Shown in pieces: positions 48,301 through 62,429 of a DNA stretch of 64,000 bases (positions are counted from its first letter, which is position 1; each line of letters begins with the position of its first letter). This stretch comes from Jacaranda mimosifolia. Lineage: Eukaryota > Streptophyta > Magnoliopsida > Lamiales > Bignoniaceae. Under the pieces are notes generated by a model. It ran no database searches and had not been told where the DNA came from. It saw nothing but the letters and a program-made list of their open reading frames with translations. The translations under genes and the position numbers were made by a program. The stretch lies in contig CM032125.1 of NCBI GenBank assembly GCA_018894105.1, forward strand, positions 30,737,032 through 30,801,031. Reading direction: 5' to 3'.

Positions 48301-50295
48301 AAAATATATGATATATAGATATATGTACATTACATATATAGATATATGTACATGTAATGATTGGGGTTTTTGGTCATTCAACTTTTAATAGTAGGGGTAT
48401 TTTGGGTCTTCCACTAAGGGTGTTTTTGGCTCAAAACTTGGTTGTATATTTGGATTTGTTTTGCCAAAATATATTTGTTTTGTCAAAACCTATCCAAACA
48501 TTACCTAGGTATTTATTGTAGAAAAATTACTAATAAATAAATTTCGTAGTAAATAATTTTTTTAAGTTATAAGAAACAAAAATTATTAGCTAGCAATCTA
48601 TAATCTTGTATGTCGAAGCGCAATAAATTAGCTATGCATTATTTGTAGAGAAATTAATATATATAAAAAATGAATTATCATCAACTATGGATTGACCTCA
48701 TAAATATGAGCTATGAGAGCATTTACTTTAAATTTGATTAGGTCAATTTTGTAGGTAAAATTATTAATTTTTAGTATCAAGTATGAATTGATCATAGTTG
48801 ATACCTTGAACTTTTGCAATAACTTTATTATTTGGAGAAATTAATAATGTAATCTTAGTGAATTCATGGTTTTGGCACTGAAACAGACATTTTATTGGGT
48901 CGAATTATTTGAATTTATATTTATCTTTTTGTGAACATATCTACTAATAATTAGTTCAATACATTCATTAATAACAAACAGATTATAATAAATATAATAT
49001 AACCTCTCACGTCTCACTAATATCGATTTGACTCAGATCCAACACCTTTTGAGGGCTCAATGTGAAATAGAAAGGTGTTACTTCAACTACAAAAGTCATG
49101 GGCCTTTTCACATTTTAGCAGAAATTCACTGCTAAATGCTTATATAATTTTTTCGTGGCATCCAAATAAGGAAATGACCCACTCGTAGCAATCATTTTAT
49201 CTCATAAGTGACATACACATCTATATATTAGATGGACCCTACGGAGCATAACTAGGCTTGGCATTGAGGTGAGTTGGAATGGATTTTCTTTAAACTTGAT
49301 TGAATCCACCCCCACACTTGAAAAAATATTTTAAAATCCATTCCTCCCCGCCTTGCCCTGCGGGTTTAGGGGTGAAAATCCTAATCCGCCCAGCATTAAA
49401 ATTGCAAAATCCGTTTCTGCTCCGCCCAACATCTATCAATTTTTTTTGAAAAAAATATCTAATTAATTATAATTTGGTAATTTAACTATAATCTCATAAA
49501 ATTATACAAAAATACTCCCTCCACCCCATAATTACTAATCCATTTTGACTTGACACGGGGACCTTCATATGAATGATGAAATTTTGAAGTTTTGAGCATT
49601 TTTATGCTTATCGTGGTTGAAAGTAAGTGGCATCACATCATATATTTTTTTTAATGAGATGGTGTTTTCTTTAAAAAAAAATCCATTTTAAAAGATGGAA
49701 TCGCATTTAGGACGTTTCAGAAAGGAAATGGGAGCAATGAGTTTAATTGGGACACAAGGAAGTATTAGTTACTTTACAAAATTATAAGAAAATAATTCTG
49801 GGTTTTTGTGATTGATCATATTTTTAGTGCATAGTCCAGTCTCTTAATGTTCACAACGTAACTAATCAATTTACTTGATCTGTGCTTGCTCTATTTCATT
49901 ATCCTGCGCATGCTGAAATCTGCTACCAGGCTTAGGCAGGAAGGGACTGCTGGGTACGTAACTGTTTCTCTTGTCTTGTTTGCATTTGCTTTCAAACTTC
50001 CACTAATTATATTCTCAAGGTTTCTTTGCCTTATTGTTGTTACTTTTTTGATCTTGTTATCGAAAAGTAGGTCCGTTATCATGGGACACATTTCTTGAAT
50101 CCCGATCGCCCCACGTGATGAACTTATCTAAATAATTTATGCTCAATTTTCTGAATTGTACTCATCGACAGATGGACTATATTTCATGGATTAGCATCTA
50201 CCAAATAGAAGCCTCAAAAGGGGTTATAAAAGTAGCATGGAATTTATACAAGGCTGTGGACTATATGCGCCTGCACCTTCTGCCTATGCTCCGCC

Positions 50296-50829
50296 TAGGG
50301 ATGGCAGTGGAGAAGGTCAAAATTCGAACCCGAACTCAACCCATCCCGAATGAGAAGGGTTTGAGGTGGCTTAATGGGGGTATGAGTCTGGATATGTGGC
50401 ATGATTTTCATAACCCGAGATATTTAGGGTGGGGTATGGGGTTTACCTAACTTGCCCCAAGCATGCCCCATATAAATTATACATATAATAATAATAAATA
50501 TATTATATATAATTTATTTTATATTTTTCATATTAAGGATAATATCCAAATAATTTATAATTGTTACTTTAATTCTATTCTTATCTCTTATTTTGCTTCT
50601 AGAATTTTATCTTGTTTGTCTGGATTTTTTATTTTTGTACCTTAAATTTGAATTTTAATTGCTGTCAAGTGATTTTGATTGAATTATTTCATTGACTGAA
50701 TCTGATTTTTTTAATTCTTCCCAGATTGACAGGTTTACCCGATGGGATGAGATGAGGCGGGGTGGGGCGGGATAAGGTCTAGCGGGGTAAAATATGAGTT
50801 GAGCCAAACCCACCCTATTGTCATCCCTA
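50296..50829. mobile_element. hAT-like non-autonomous element, 534 bp
   Basis: TAGGGATGGCAGTGG and its inverted partner TTGTCATCCCTA bound it. Flanks GCTCCGCC and CCTCCGCC are an 8-bp duplication with one mismatch. Subterminal GGGGTGGGG/CCCGA clusters are typical of this group. Copy A lacks it. Confidence 0.8.
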
Positions 50830-51287
50830 CCTCCGCCAGACATGAACGCTTGACCGTGAGATGAAAGGCCTTGTTCTTTCCATATATGTATCTGCAGTTT
50901 TGCTGACCGGATGAGTTTTATATGGAATTTTAACGATGTATAAGTTGAAGATTTTAGCCATTTGGCAGTCCTATGGAAATTTGTTTTCCCTGTAAGATTC
51001 GGGCATTCTCTAGTTAAAGCTTTCAGGTGAAACAGGGAATTGAGGGGAAAATTTATTGGTTTGAGTTTTTCTTGGATGGGGACGAGCAGAAAGTGGGAAG
51101 GAGATGTTACTATAATTGTGGTGTTGGTTTAAGTCCGCAACGAGCTCAACCCATCTTGTCAAATTGAGTAGCCCTGCTTGTCTTTCCCCTTGCAGTTTGG
51201 AATGCTTAAGCAACAAATGTTACTATAATTGTTACTATAAACAAAATATTATATTAATGACAAAATAATAAGTGAATATAAAAATTA

Positions 51288-54176
51288 GGGTTAAATTCTT
51301 TTTGCCCCCCTCTACTATCAAAACCTTCAAACACCCCCTTAGACCTCTCACAACTTTAGTAAATTAGTGGAAGAAATGGATGATGTGGCAATTATGCTCC
51401 CTTTTTTGGCCTTCTAAATTTTTATTTCCAAATTGGCCTCATGAGATCTATGTAATGCACTGTCATTTTTGCAACATGAACATTAACTTTTTGCAAAAAC
51501 ACATATGAAAAAATTAAAAAAGGTCATCCATTCGTTTGTTAAAAATTTTCAATTTCATTTATATGCTTACCTCATTAACCAAAATTCATATCAATTCTTC
51601 CAATTTAAAATTTTTAAATAGTATTTGTCAACGCTCAAGCATTTATACATATAATTTTAGAGGAGCATGGTGTGATTATGTTAAAACACCACCTATACAC
51701 TCTTCGTAGATTCTAAATAATTTGGAAAAAGAAAATTATTGGCTGTTGTTATTAGGATGTATGTAATTTTTATTTATAAATTTTTAACTATTTATGATAT
51801 CTACTAATTATTTATATTTTTTATGGAAGAAAAATGGATGCAAATTTATTGTTGGATTGAGCCAAATGTATGTGACAGAGGAATAGAGATTGGATAATTA
51901 TTATTGAAATTTATGGATCAAAGAAATGAAAAAAAAAAATAACAGCTTTCAAGCAATCAATGAAATCTTTCAACTTAACAATGAAAAATTACACAACAAA
52001 AGTAGCTTAATGATTATTTTTAAAAAGGGTTAAATATAAAAAACAAAAAGGGTTACACACACAATGGAAGTAGCTACAACGGTTATTAAAAAAAAATTAT
52101 TATATCTACTTCCGTTGTGTAATTTTTCATTGTTAAGTTGAAAGATTTCATTGATAACTTGCAAGCTATTAATTTTTTTTCATTTCTTTGATCCATAAAC
52201 TATAATAGTAATTATCTAATCTCTATTCCTCTGTTACATACATTTGGCTCAATCCAACAATAAATTTGCATCCATTTGGCTTCTATAAAAAAATATAAAT
52301 AATTAGTAGATATCATAAATAGTTAAAAATTTATAAATAAAAATTACACACATCCTCATAACAACAACCAATAATTTTCTTTTCCCCAAATTATTTAGAG
52401 TCTACGAAGTGTGTATAGGTGGTGGTTTAACACAATCACACCATGCTCCTCTAAAATTAGATGTATAAGTGCTTCAGCGCCGACAAATACTATTTAAAAT
52501 TTTTAAATTGGAAGAATTGTTATGAATTTTGGTTAATGAGGTGAGCATATAAATGAAATTGAAAATTTTTAGCAAACGAATGGATGGCCTTTTTTATTTT
52601 TTTCATTTATTATTTTTTCATCAGCCTTGAGTTGAGGATACCGAAGCAGACTTCCACGCTTTCTTACTTTTAGGGTGAAGGGCTACCACCAATTTCTCTA
52701 AGACTAAAAACCAATAGACGAGACGAATGCGCCCCGTGATGTGATTAAGAGAAACTGATCTTCTTATCTTAGTCCCAGATTCTTTTAACTAACTTAGTCT
52801 GGAAACTAAGCGCTTCAACCGATGTCTTCTTCTTACTTTATATAGGATGAATCTGATTAACTTCCTGAACCACCAGCAGTTGACTCTGGGCATTGAGTCC
52901 TTACTCCTTCTGACACCTTGTCCTAGTTCGGTGCGCGATGCTATCTTAGTATTTCGTTTGTATTCTGAGAATAAGTTGATCCTTCGCTAAGAAAAGGGGA
53001 GTACCTCTACCAAGAACCAACAGGACCTACTAAGACTGAAGAATGTTCTTGTGAATTATGGACAATACTGGGTATATAAGCAGTGATTTCAAATCTAGAG
53101 GTTAATCTTTTTTTTAATCGGATCGGATTTATGTTGGCTTTGTTGGGAGGCTCGTGTAGTTTGTTACGTCAACTCCAAAAGGATAAGTTGCGTTGGAATT
53201 GATAAAGTTCCGTGGAGTTCATAATTGCATAAAAGAAGTCAAAGTAGTGGCTGACCAACCACCAGATCAAAACAAGCAGGAAAGCAGCGATCTTTTAGAC
53301 AGTGGAAAGAGGGCATTTAGTTTGGGAGATCTTTTTCTGTTAAGCGAGTGCTCAAAGTGGGAAGACTCTAATGGGCTTTCTTTGTTCCCCTATATGATAA
53401 TATCCTACCTAGTACCAGTCATCCACTAGGCTAGCACGTAAGCGAGTTCTATTGGTAAGCCTTGCTTCTTCTGGTCGGCTCGTATTAGCCTGTGCTTTAT
53501 TACAGGTAGTCATTCCCCCGTTCTTTTAGTCTTTTCAAGGGTACTTGAATCAACCTATTCTATATTATGTCTTTCTTTCTGAAGGGCTTCAAGAGACAAA
53601 GACAATAAAGTAAAGGCTCGGGAATGCACATCTAAAAGGAAAGCCCAGAACTGACTGACGATCGTGAAGCGATTTCTCTTCTTCGTTCCACCCCCCGTTT
53701 AGTACTCAAACTAAGGGGGGCATGCTTGGTTGCCCTAAGTGGGGAATCCTCTCCTCATAGGTTGAGGCTCTTAAGCGGGACTGGCCTCTTTCTCTTCTAT
53801 CGATCCTGACTCGAAAACGAGGATCAGATCAGAAGGAAAGGCTACAAAACTAGGCTATTCCAAACATCTACTTACGAATCAAGGAGGATCGGCTTGTGCT
53901 AAGCATAGTTCGAGAGCACATTCATCAACTAGTTGTAGTCTAGCGAATTGGATCCATGTTGCAAAAATAATAGTATATTATATAGATCTCATGAGGCCAA
54001 TTAGGGAATAAAAATTTAGAAGGCCAAACAAGGGAACATAATTGCCACATCATCCATTTCTTCCACTAATTTACTAAAGGTGTGAGAGGTCTAAGGGGGT
54101 GTTTGAAGGTTTTAATAGTAGAGGGGGATAATTGATACCAATTCCATAGTAGATGGGGGCAAAATGAATTTAACCC
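51288..54176. mobile_element. Mu-like foldback element with arms of about 0.7 kb and an organelle-like insert
   Basis: It starts GGGTTAAATTC and ends GAATTTAACCC. TAAAAATTA is repeated perfectly on both sides (51279-51287 and 54177-54185), a 9-bp duplication. The left arm (51288-51998) is complementary to 52114-52620 plus 53954-54176, leaving a loop of about 115 bp. The right arm is interrupted at 52621-53953 by unrelated DNA. Family 2 (25795-27091) has a similar terminus (GGGTTAAATAC). No transposase frame is visible. Confidence 0.88.
52621..53953. other. Organelle-like (probably mitochondrial) DNA insert, NUMT candidate
   Basis: This block differs abruptly from its surroundings: higher GC, few A/T runs, many GAAAG, CTTTCTT and CTAAG words, and mixed purine-pyrimidine text such as AGTACCTCTACCAAGAACC and GGCATGCTTGGTTGCCC, in the style of plant mitochondrial intergenic DNA. 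The 78-codon frame at 53193-53429 has no motif I know and is probably accidental. It sits in one arm of the foldback element, where about 25 bases of arm sequence are missing. Origin is inferred from style, so a bacterial or unknown nuclear source is possible. Confidence 0.5.
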
Positions 54177-55268
54177 TAAAAATTATCACTAATGATATAT
54201 ATAAAGTGATAATAATTTTTATTTTGTCACTAGTGATACCTTTTAGGTGGCAATAATTTTTGTTTTACCACATTATGACTCATTAATGACAAAAACTAAT
54301 GTTTTAAGTGATCACCATTAACAATTAGTGACACCTCTATTAATAGTGGCAATTTTCATTGTCACTAAGTTGTCACCATAAAAGTGTCACTAATTGTCAA
54401 TGATGACAACTTAGATACTATTATTGTTACTATTTAGTTTGTAAAAATTATTAACGTGATAAAATAAAAAATTTTGTCCCCTAATATATATAATTAGTGA
54501 CAATTTTTATATTATCACTCATTATTTTATCACTAATTAATCTTTTTTTTGGTAATGTACCTGCCTGGCCTTGCATGCCGGTATGTACTGCTAAATTAAC
54601 CATCCTCCATTTTCCCTTTTTTAGGGAGTTCTAATTAATCGCGTTAATTTGTGTTTTTTTTTTTTTGAAATAGTTAATTTGTGGCTTTTGAAATTTTCCA
54701 TAATTGTTTAATATTTTAATGCATGATTGCACAATAATCACATGGCAAATCTGCCAAATGGCAACTACTGAGTGGCAACTAATAGCAAATAATCACAGAG
54801 AGTTCCTCCTATACTAGAGAATTGCTTGCTGATTCTTTGCCCGATGGCTAATATGGGTTGTCAAGAATGATATTTTTATACAATAAATTACTCCTATAGG
54901 TAAATATAATTTAATTAATTAGCAGTAATTGTGAGAGGTCCGCAATTACCGCTGCTTTTATGGGCATTAAGCTGGATTGAGATGTGAGCTTACTTTAAAG
55001 TCATTTGGCCGTAATATTTTTATAAAAGTCACAGACTGTGTATATATAAGCGTATCATTGAAATGGGCATATCTGATAAATACATGTGTAATATGTAGAT
55101 TGAACACATGCTATAGTGTGAATGCATGAGCCATTATTTTCATTAAAAACAAAAAAAAAGAATGCATGAGCCATTAATATAGTGGCCGACAGTAAGTTAT
55201 TTAGTTATATTTATAGCAAAAGCTTTTATCATTACTGTCAAAACGCAATTATATTATGTGAATAGTAC

Positions 55269-56497
55269 TAGAGCTGTAAACCGAGCTTAGCAAAAATTTT
55301 AAACTTATCAAACTTATAATATTAGGCTTAAGCTCTCGAGCTCATCGTATTTTTAATTTTAAGGTTAAACTCAAACTCATTGATGAATATCGAGTTCGAA
55401 CTTGATGACCTCATTAGACATTTAAGCAACGATCAAATCCGAGCTCGAGCTAACAGATATATATGTCAATATTCAAATATAATGTATATTGTTGTACCTT
55501 AGAATATAAAAAATGAATTTGTAAACATGTATATGATGAATTTTAAGTCAGGCACTTAGATTTAAAAAAATATGCATTAATCAGTTTAAATTGTATATAT
55601 TATATACAAAAAGTGATAAGTAATAACATAAATTTGAAATTAAAATATAAAACATTAATAATATTTATATCGCTTCTATATATCCATATTGAGCTTATAT
55701 TAATAAACATAAGAAAAATAATCAATATTTGTTAGTTGTTATAATTATAATTTTTTATAAAGTAATCACATATTCTATAATCCTGCAATTTACTAAAAAA
55801 TTGTCAATTTTTTATAAATTTTAAGTAAGTTATTCTTTTGACTTTTGAAGTTTGAATATTAAAATATAAAAATAAAAATTTTAAGATAATGGTATATTAT
55901 TATTTTGTACTTGTAGTATTAAATTTGAGAAACATACGCTAACCATATATAATATATTATACAGCCTCAAGATAAATAGGTATCATATCATATGTGTAAT
56001 GAAAATGGACATGACATAGCAAGTTGATAGTATAACTACTTTACATTGGTCTATAGTTATTATTATAAACATATATGTATTTTTGTAAGAATATTTGAAT
56101 AAAAGAATTTTTATTTTTTATCAAGCCTATCATGCTATTATCTTTTACAACTTATAAATTAGTATCTTATAAATTATTATTTATTATTTATTAAGCTATA
56201 TATGAGTGAATGAATAGCTTATAGTTTGATAATTATTTCAATGTGTGGGATGTATTTTTTAAGAATTATTTTTATATATTATTTAGTATTTGTATATTAT
56301 ATATATATATATAAATATTTAGACTCACTAGCCAGCTCACAAGCCATCGAGCCACTATATTAAACTTAAGCTTGGCTCAAATCCAAGCTCAAGCTCGATA
56401 GGCTCATTTCAAGCTCAAACACTGCCGAGCTAGAGTCGAGCTTTTTTATATCAAACGGAGATGTCTCGTGAGCCGCTCAGCTTAACTTGCACCCCTA
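55269..56497. mobile_element. hAT-like non-autonomous element, 1.23 kb
   Basis: TAGAGCTGTAAACCGAGC and the right end TTAACTTGCACCCCTA are inverted. GAGCTCGAGCT-type and AAGCTCAAGCTCG-type clusters sit near both ends. Flanks AATAGTAC and AATGGTAC are an 8-bp duplication with one mismatch. Copy A has the empty site near 22470. Confidence 0.8.
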
Positions 56498-57060
56498 AAT
56501 GGTACTACATAACGTGAGTACTACATGAAGGGAAGTGCGTGATACTTTATGTTGTTTTATGTTTGTTGTTTGTAAATATGCAGACGTACTAAGTTTAATC
56601 GCACCACATTTTAATAAGTTTATTCATATTATTTTTATTACCGATTCCCATTTTATGTACGTTTATGTTTGCTGTTTGTAAATATGAAAAGGTTCTAGGT
56701 ATAATCGCACCACATTGTAATAAGTTTATTTATATTTTTTTTATTAGTAATTTCGATTTCATGCATGTAAGTTACATGTAAATTATTACAACCTGCAATT
56801 CAAATTGAGATGGATCTTGGAGTTAACTCACCTTTAAGGATCACGAATTTTAGTTTTGGCTTTTGAATTACGTCTGTTGTCCAAGGCTTACGAGATATGA
56901 TAACTTGACATTATCCTTATCTTTCTTTAGCTTATTATTGTTATCAACAATCTATTTAGGATTTCAAATTCAACAATAATAAATTTCACTTCTTAGCTTT
57001 CAATTAGCCTCTAACCATTAAATGAAATGTGAATAACTCGTCATCCTCTCTATAAAAGAA

Positions 57061-57812
57061 CCTTTAACCAAGAAAGGCGACTGCCTTTTGAAGGCAAAAG
57101 CCTCATGTATGTATTTTCTTTTGTATTTTAGGCGTCAAAAATAAAAATATAAGGTCTATTTTTTTGTAACAGTATAGGCCTAAAATCTTTAGTTTAGAAA
57201 CCTCATATACATGTGTTCTTTTTCAAACAATTTAGGTTTAGAAAAAATATAAGGCCCTTAATTTGGAGGCCTAATTAGTTAAACTTACTATAAATAATTG
57301 ATTAAAAATATAAATTTAAGTTTTATTACATTTAATTCTCCTAAATCTCCTCTATCCTTTTAATTCTTATTCTTTTTACTTATGAAAATCCTATCTCATT
57401 CATTCTTTTTCAATACTCATCATTAAATAATATCAGTATTAATTTTTTTTTTTTACTATAAATCAAGATTTTATTTCTTAAATTTTTTTTTGAAATAAGT
57501 TTTTTAAAATTGAAATTAATAAATCTGTCAGCATCTCAAGAAAGATAGAATGGGCTAACTATGCAATTGATTGAAAAATAATGTTAGATGAAATTAATTA
57601 TAAAAGAATAACTAATAATTTTTCATCTCAAAAAAAAAAAATAGAGAACAAAATTTAGATTATAATATCTTATATGAGAATTTTTTTTCCCTATAAAATA
57701 CGAATTGATTACTATAAAGACATGTATATTAGAAAATTAATTTTTTATTATATATCAAAGGCCTCATTTTTATGTTTCGCCTTAGACCTCCAATTTTAAT
57801 GAGACAACCCTT
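57061..57812. mobile_element. Copy B-specific insertion, 752 bp, class uncertain
   Basis: Copy A runs without a break near 24245 where copy B has this block. It begins CCTTTAACCAAGAAAGGCG and ends GAGACAACCCTT, with AAAGAA on each side. Words such as AAGGCAAAAGCCTC and CGCCTTAGACCTCC recall old hAT derivatives, but no clear inverted ends remain. Confidence 0.45.
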
Positions 57813-59969
57813 AAAGAAGTGGTACTTTCAGTTTTGTCGGGAGGTTTGATTCCCTCCTCACCCACTACCAGCCCCAAAGAGAAATACCTTTCTCTCTCTT
57901 TGAGGGTAGGAAAATTATGATTTTAATAGAGACCAAAAACTATAAAACTTGAATTTGAATCTTTGAAATGACTTTTTTTATTTATTATTTATAGTAAGTG
58001 ATGGAATCATTACACCTAATATGCCTCTACGAGGATTATGTTCATTGCGAGATTTCATTCAATTTATAATACAAACTAAGGACACCTAATTCATTCCTTC
58101 TTGGACAAAAGCATATGTGAATTACTCCATGATTAAAAAGTATTCATTAAGTAATTATTGGTGGTACGTGGTCCTTTCCTTTTGATTCCTAGTTTTCGAT
58201 GAAGGACCACTTACATTATTGTTGCGACATAGTATCCAACTTAATGTAAGACCAATATTTGTTGTGGGCATTTTTTTTTTTTTTCCTGAGGAAGTGGTAC
58301 CATACTTTTGTACTATCTCCACCGTCTTCCCTTTTCCTATTCTTTTGGGTGGTTGTTGTTGGAGGTGGTGGCAGGCAGAAATCAAATATAAACAGAACAT
58401 TAAAATATTTTACGAATTGATATAAAAACTTTTACCCATTTGAATTTATTTTTAAATTCATTTTTACTAGTTGAAAATGTATTATTAATAACATTTTTTT
58501 ATTTTCATCAAAATCCCAACTTTTCTTATTTCAAAGCACATTCTTCAATAATTTATGACCTTCTTTCTTTATTTTTATTGTTACTATTTCTCTATATTTA
58601 TAACCTACTAAATTTTATATAATTATTATTTTTAGACAACATATTTAAATGCAAACTCATTCTTAAAAAACTTTCTCTAACTATCTTTCTAGATTTTAAA
58701 AATATCAAAAATTAAAGATCGAAAATAAAAATATATTCTGATAGCCTCTTAGACTTGTGTGCATTGGATTGGAGCCTCTTGAAAATCATGTTATATAAGA
58801 AAATTTGTTCTACTTCTCTTCCAATATACCATTTCGACACATCTTTTAATTATGATGATTGAATTGCTCATTATTTCATTTTTTTTCCTTAGTAAATTAT
58901 AGTGAGAATTTCATTTCTCGTTGGGTCATCGCATACTTCACATGGTTGATATTTAATTACTTTCTACTACACTCTACCTTTTGGTATTAAAATAGAATAT
59001 AGTACAATAACAATGGTTGTCCCAATTGTGATTTATATATTGTTAGATCTGGTTCCTAGGTACAGGCTTATGTCAGCCCTAAAATTTAACAATTATAAGT
59101 GGGATTTTTTTTAAAGTATCTTAGAGTGGTGACAAATGTAGTCACTAACATAAATTTGCAAATATCTAATAAATTACTCACAAGCCCCAGCAACCCCAAC
59201 AAAGTGGGGTTTCATGAGACTTGACATTTTTCATTTTACACTGCGAAAGAGGACAAAGACAAAAGACCTTTTGTCTTAATCATTTTTTAATATATTTTTT
59301 GAATAATTTGCTTAAAATATTATCATTTATTATTTTTAACTTTATAAAACTACGATTTATACTGTGATTATTATTTTCAATTCATCCATTTTATATCTGT
59401 TATTACAATTCTTATTGTAATTTTTGTTATTATTTATGTAAAGATCTATACAAATATATTGAAATCACTAATTATTAATATTATAAAAAATAAATATATA
59501 TTTTTATTTATTTTATACTATAAATATTTTAAGACATACATGGAGAGTGTCAAAATTGATAGTGAAATGGGCACACACAGCTAGATAAATAAAGCACAAT
59601 ATTTGATATTTTATTCCTGCACAAATTAACTATAGATACTTTGTCTGATTAATGAGGCTAAATTAGTTAATAATATTAATTTATATTAACTTTTATCTCC
59701 CAAAATTGTAGCTATTATCCGAAATTGTACCTAATCAATTCAAGTAATTTAAGAATATTAATTATTAATCATTTATTTTAAGTAAATATTTCCTTGTTTG
59801 TCTGACTAAATGATTTTAAGTTTGAAAAATTATTTTTATAAATAGTCAATTAATGATATTTTTCTCAAATAATTATTGAATATATATCTAAATAAATAGT
59901 ATTTATAAATATATGCCAAGTGTATCTGTTTTTTAATTAATTATTTTTACTAATATGGAAGTTTTATGG

Positions 59970-61370
59970 TTATGCAATATGGGAAGCCAGAAGTGGAATT
60001 TGGAGAAGCTAATTTGGTCGAACTTGAGCTTAGTAGGAGGTGCGAGGGTCAAACCTGCAACCACGAAAGCCCTGTTAGGTTTGTCAAGGTGGTCCTCGAC
60101 TAAGATCATTCGATGTTTAAGTCAGTAAAGGCAGAGAAGGAAAACATTGATTAACTTAGTTGAGGAAAGATATGGGATAATTGACATAATTGTTGAAGGA
60201 AACTAGCTGGGTATAAGGAGACATCATATTGCCTTTACCAATATATCCTTAGTGGACTTTCAATGGTCCCTTCTCACATCGGGGGTGCATTGGTCCTTTT
60301 CTCAAGAGAGAGGATCTGATGATGTATTAATTTGATAGGCAAAGGTGCACATTACCCTAAGTAACTTGACAGCTTTTGTCTGGACTATGAGTGGGCATTC
60401 TATCATTAATGGGAGTAAGGGTGTAAATGAATATTAAACGGATTGAATACACTGTTTTTATATTCGTATCAGATTAACTTTTTGAATATTCGAATACGAA
60501 TATGGATTCGACAGATATTTATGCATGATATCTGAATTTGTATCCATCAGATGTCATCGAATTAGGATATATCTGTATTCGATTATAATTATTTAAATGT
60601 ATTCATATTTGATTAAAATTACCTATTTTTGAATTATTTTTTGATTATTCATATTTGATGATAATTATTTGGATATCCATTAACCTATAATAAATATTTT
60701 TTTTTAATTAATAGAAGAAACTATAGAGTTTCATTAAAAAGAAAACAATAAGACAAATAGCGTAAGTTTTAATTAATAATATATTAGTTATGAAGCCAAC
60801 CAACAATAATTTACATTGATTAACTTCATTCTTCAATTTTTTTTTCTCTATTTTACAATAATTTTTTAAATTTATTATTTTTTTCTCAATTCTTCAATTA
60901 TAATTTATATATACATATATAGATTATGAGATTTTTATTAAAAAATATAAATAATATATTATTTAATGAATATACATTTGGAGCGGATATTAAACGGATC
61001 ATATATGCATTTACCATATCCGTATCCATTTACAATTGGATATCTACTAATTGAATACGATAATATCCAATTTAAACATATGCGAATAATATTTGTATAA
61101 ACGGATACGAAAGCGAACAATAAACGAATTTTTGAATATTCATTTACCGCCTTAAATGGGATGGGATGAAGAAAGTACTGTGTCTCAACAATATTAAATG
61201 TTGCTGCCCTATTCCTAGTCAAAGTTTTTTCTGGCATGAGGTCAACTTGGCCGCTCGAACGCATAGGCAAAAGAATTCACCTCATCCCCTTGGGCAGTGT
61301 ACTCAGGTCAAAGCTAACGGAGTCGACAACACAACACTGTCATTTGTAAGAAAATATTTGATATAATTAA
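59970..61370 (-). repeat. Ty3-type LTR remnant, copy B, split by a hAT element
   Basis: 59990-60415 and 61155-61370 match 27740-28380 of copy A. Shared text includes GTCAAACCTGCAACCAC, AGGAGACATCAT, GTGCATTGGTCCTT and TTGGCCGCTC. No internal retroelement coding sequence is attached. Confidence 0.45.
60416..61154. mobile_element. hAT-like non-autonomous element, 739 bp
   Basis: TAAGGGTGTAAATGAATATT and the complement of the right end (TAAGGCGGTAAATGAATATT) form the inverted repeat. Flanks AATGGGAG and AATGGGAT match at 7 of 8. Copy A has the uninterrupted AATGGGATGGGATG near 28173. GGATA/TATCC words repeat near both ends. Confidence 0.85.
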
Positions 61371-62429
61371 CTTATATTCATAAATGAAATAGGAAATAAA
61401 TCATAAAATAGAATAAAGGATTCAACTTGACTTCATAAAATGATATAAAAAGATGAAATATAGAGTATAATAAAGAATCCAAACTGTAGCTATGACATTA
61501 CAAATGGAGTTTTTGACACGCTAGATTTTAATACTTGCCAAATCTCAAAATTATTGCTATATTTATATAGTATTTTAAATTATATAATTTTGTTAGCCAA
61601 CTTATACTGTTGATTTTTAGATAATCTTTATTATCTTTATAATGTCAAATCTTAAGTTTGTTGTATTATATTAACTATTTAGTGGTGTTAAAATAAAATT
61701 TTTGTCAAATATTTTCCATATGTTATAACAACAAAACTAACTCAAGAGCCTTGATCAACAATTGCTTGGCAACTTGCCTACTTGCCATTGTCCTCATGCT
61801 ATTAGACATGTATATGCTTAATTATGTATTTTGTAAAGATTTATTATAAAGAGAAAGACATTCATATCGAGACAAAGAAAGACAATTCATATAGAGACAA
61901 CGTATTGTGGGAAAAAAAATACTAACCAAAAATAGGTAGAGAAAAAAAAAAAAAAAAAAGAATTTTGGTGAAGTAACATTATTTTCTTTACTGAAATTTT
62001 CTTTTTTTATTTAGCCCCTTAACTTCAAAAAAAATAGAAAAAGGTTCAGTCATGAGAAAATGTGTGAATATGCCATACCACAATATGTCGTGTCGGTCAA
62101 ATGTATATATTGGAGACATTGTCGGTGTAATGCCATATTTATATCCTTCACATGTTCGACAGTAATGTACATATTAATTTTTGGGATTGTGTGTGTAGTT
62201 TAACACAATGTAATTTATTCATTTCACTTATCTGTTGTAAAGTATTAATTGACAAATTAATAACAAAATTAAATAACTTGAATCTATAATTAATTGAAAC
62301 AAAATGTTTAAATAATGTAAATAGCTAAAATACGTTATAGGTACAAGATTAGCAAATAACGATATCTCATCAGTATGCAACGTAATTTAATTACTAAAGA
62401 AAATAGATAAAGTCAATTGTAAAAATGTA

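Larger units (their letters stand above)
51229..54560. mobile_element. CACTA-type MITE, degenerate copy 3, split by a Mu-like element
   Basis: 51229-51287 and 54177-54560 together match 11860-12332 (AAAATATTATATTA, ACAAAATAATAAGTGA, TATCACTAATGATATATA, ATTTTGTCACTAGTGA). The ends are worn. The 2.9-kb Mu-like element lies between the two parts, and copy A has neither. Confidence 0.7.

Noticed and set aside
53193..53429. 78-codon open frame in the organelle-like insert
   Set aside because: No recognisable motif, no codon signal and no homologue I can name. Likely accidental.
58155..58425. Overlapping 81- and 68-codon frames on opposite strands
   Set aside because: No motif and neither is preserved in copy A. 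They arise by chance in anonymous sequence.
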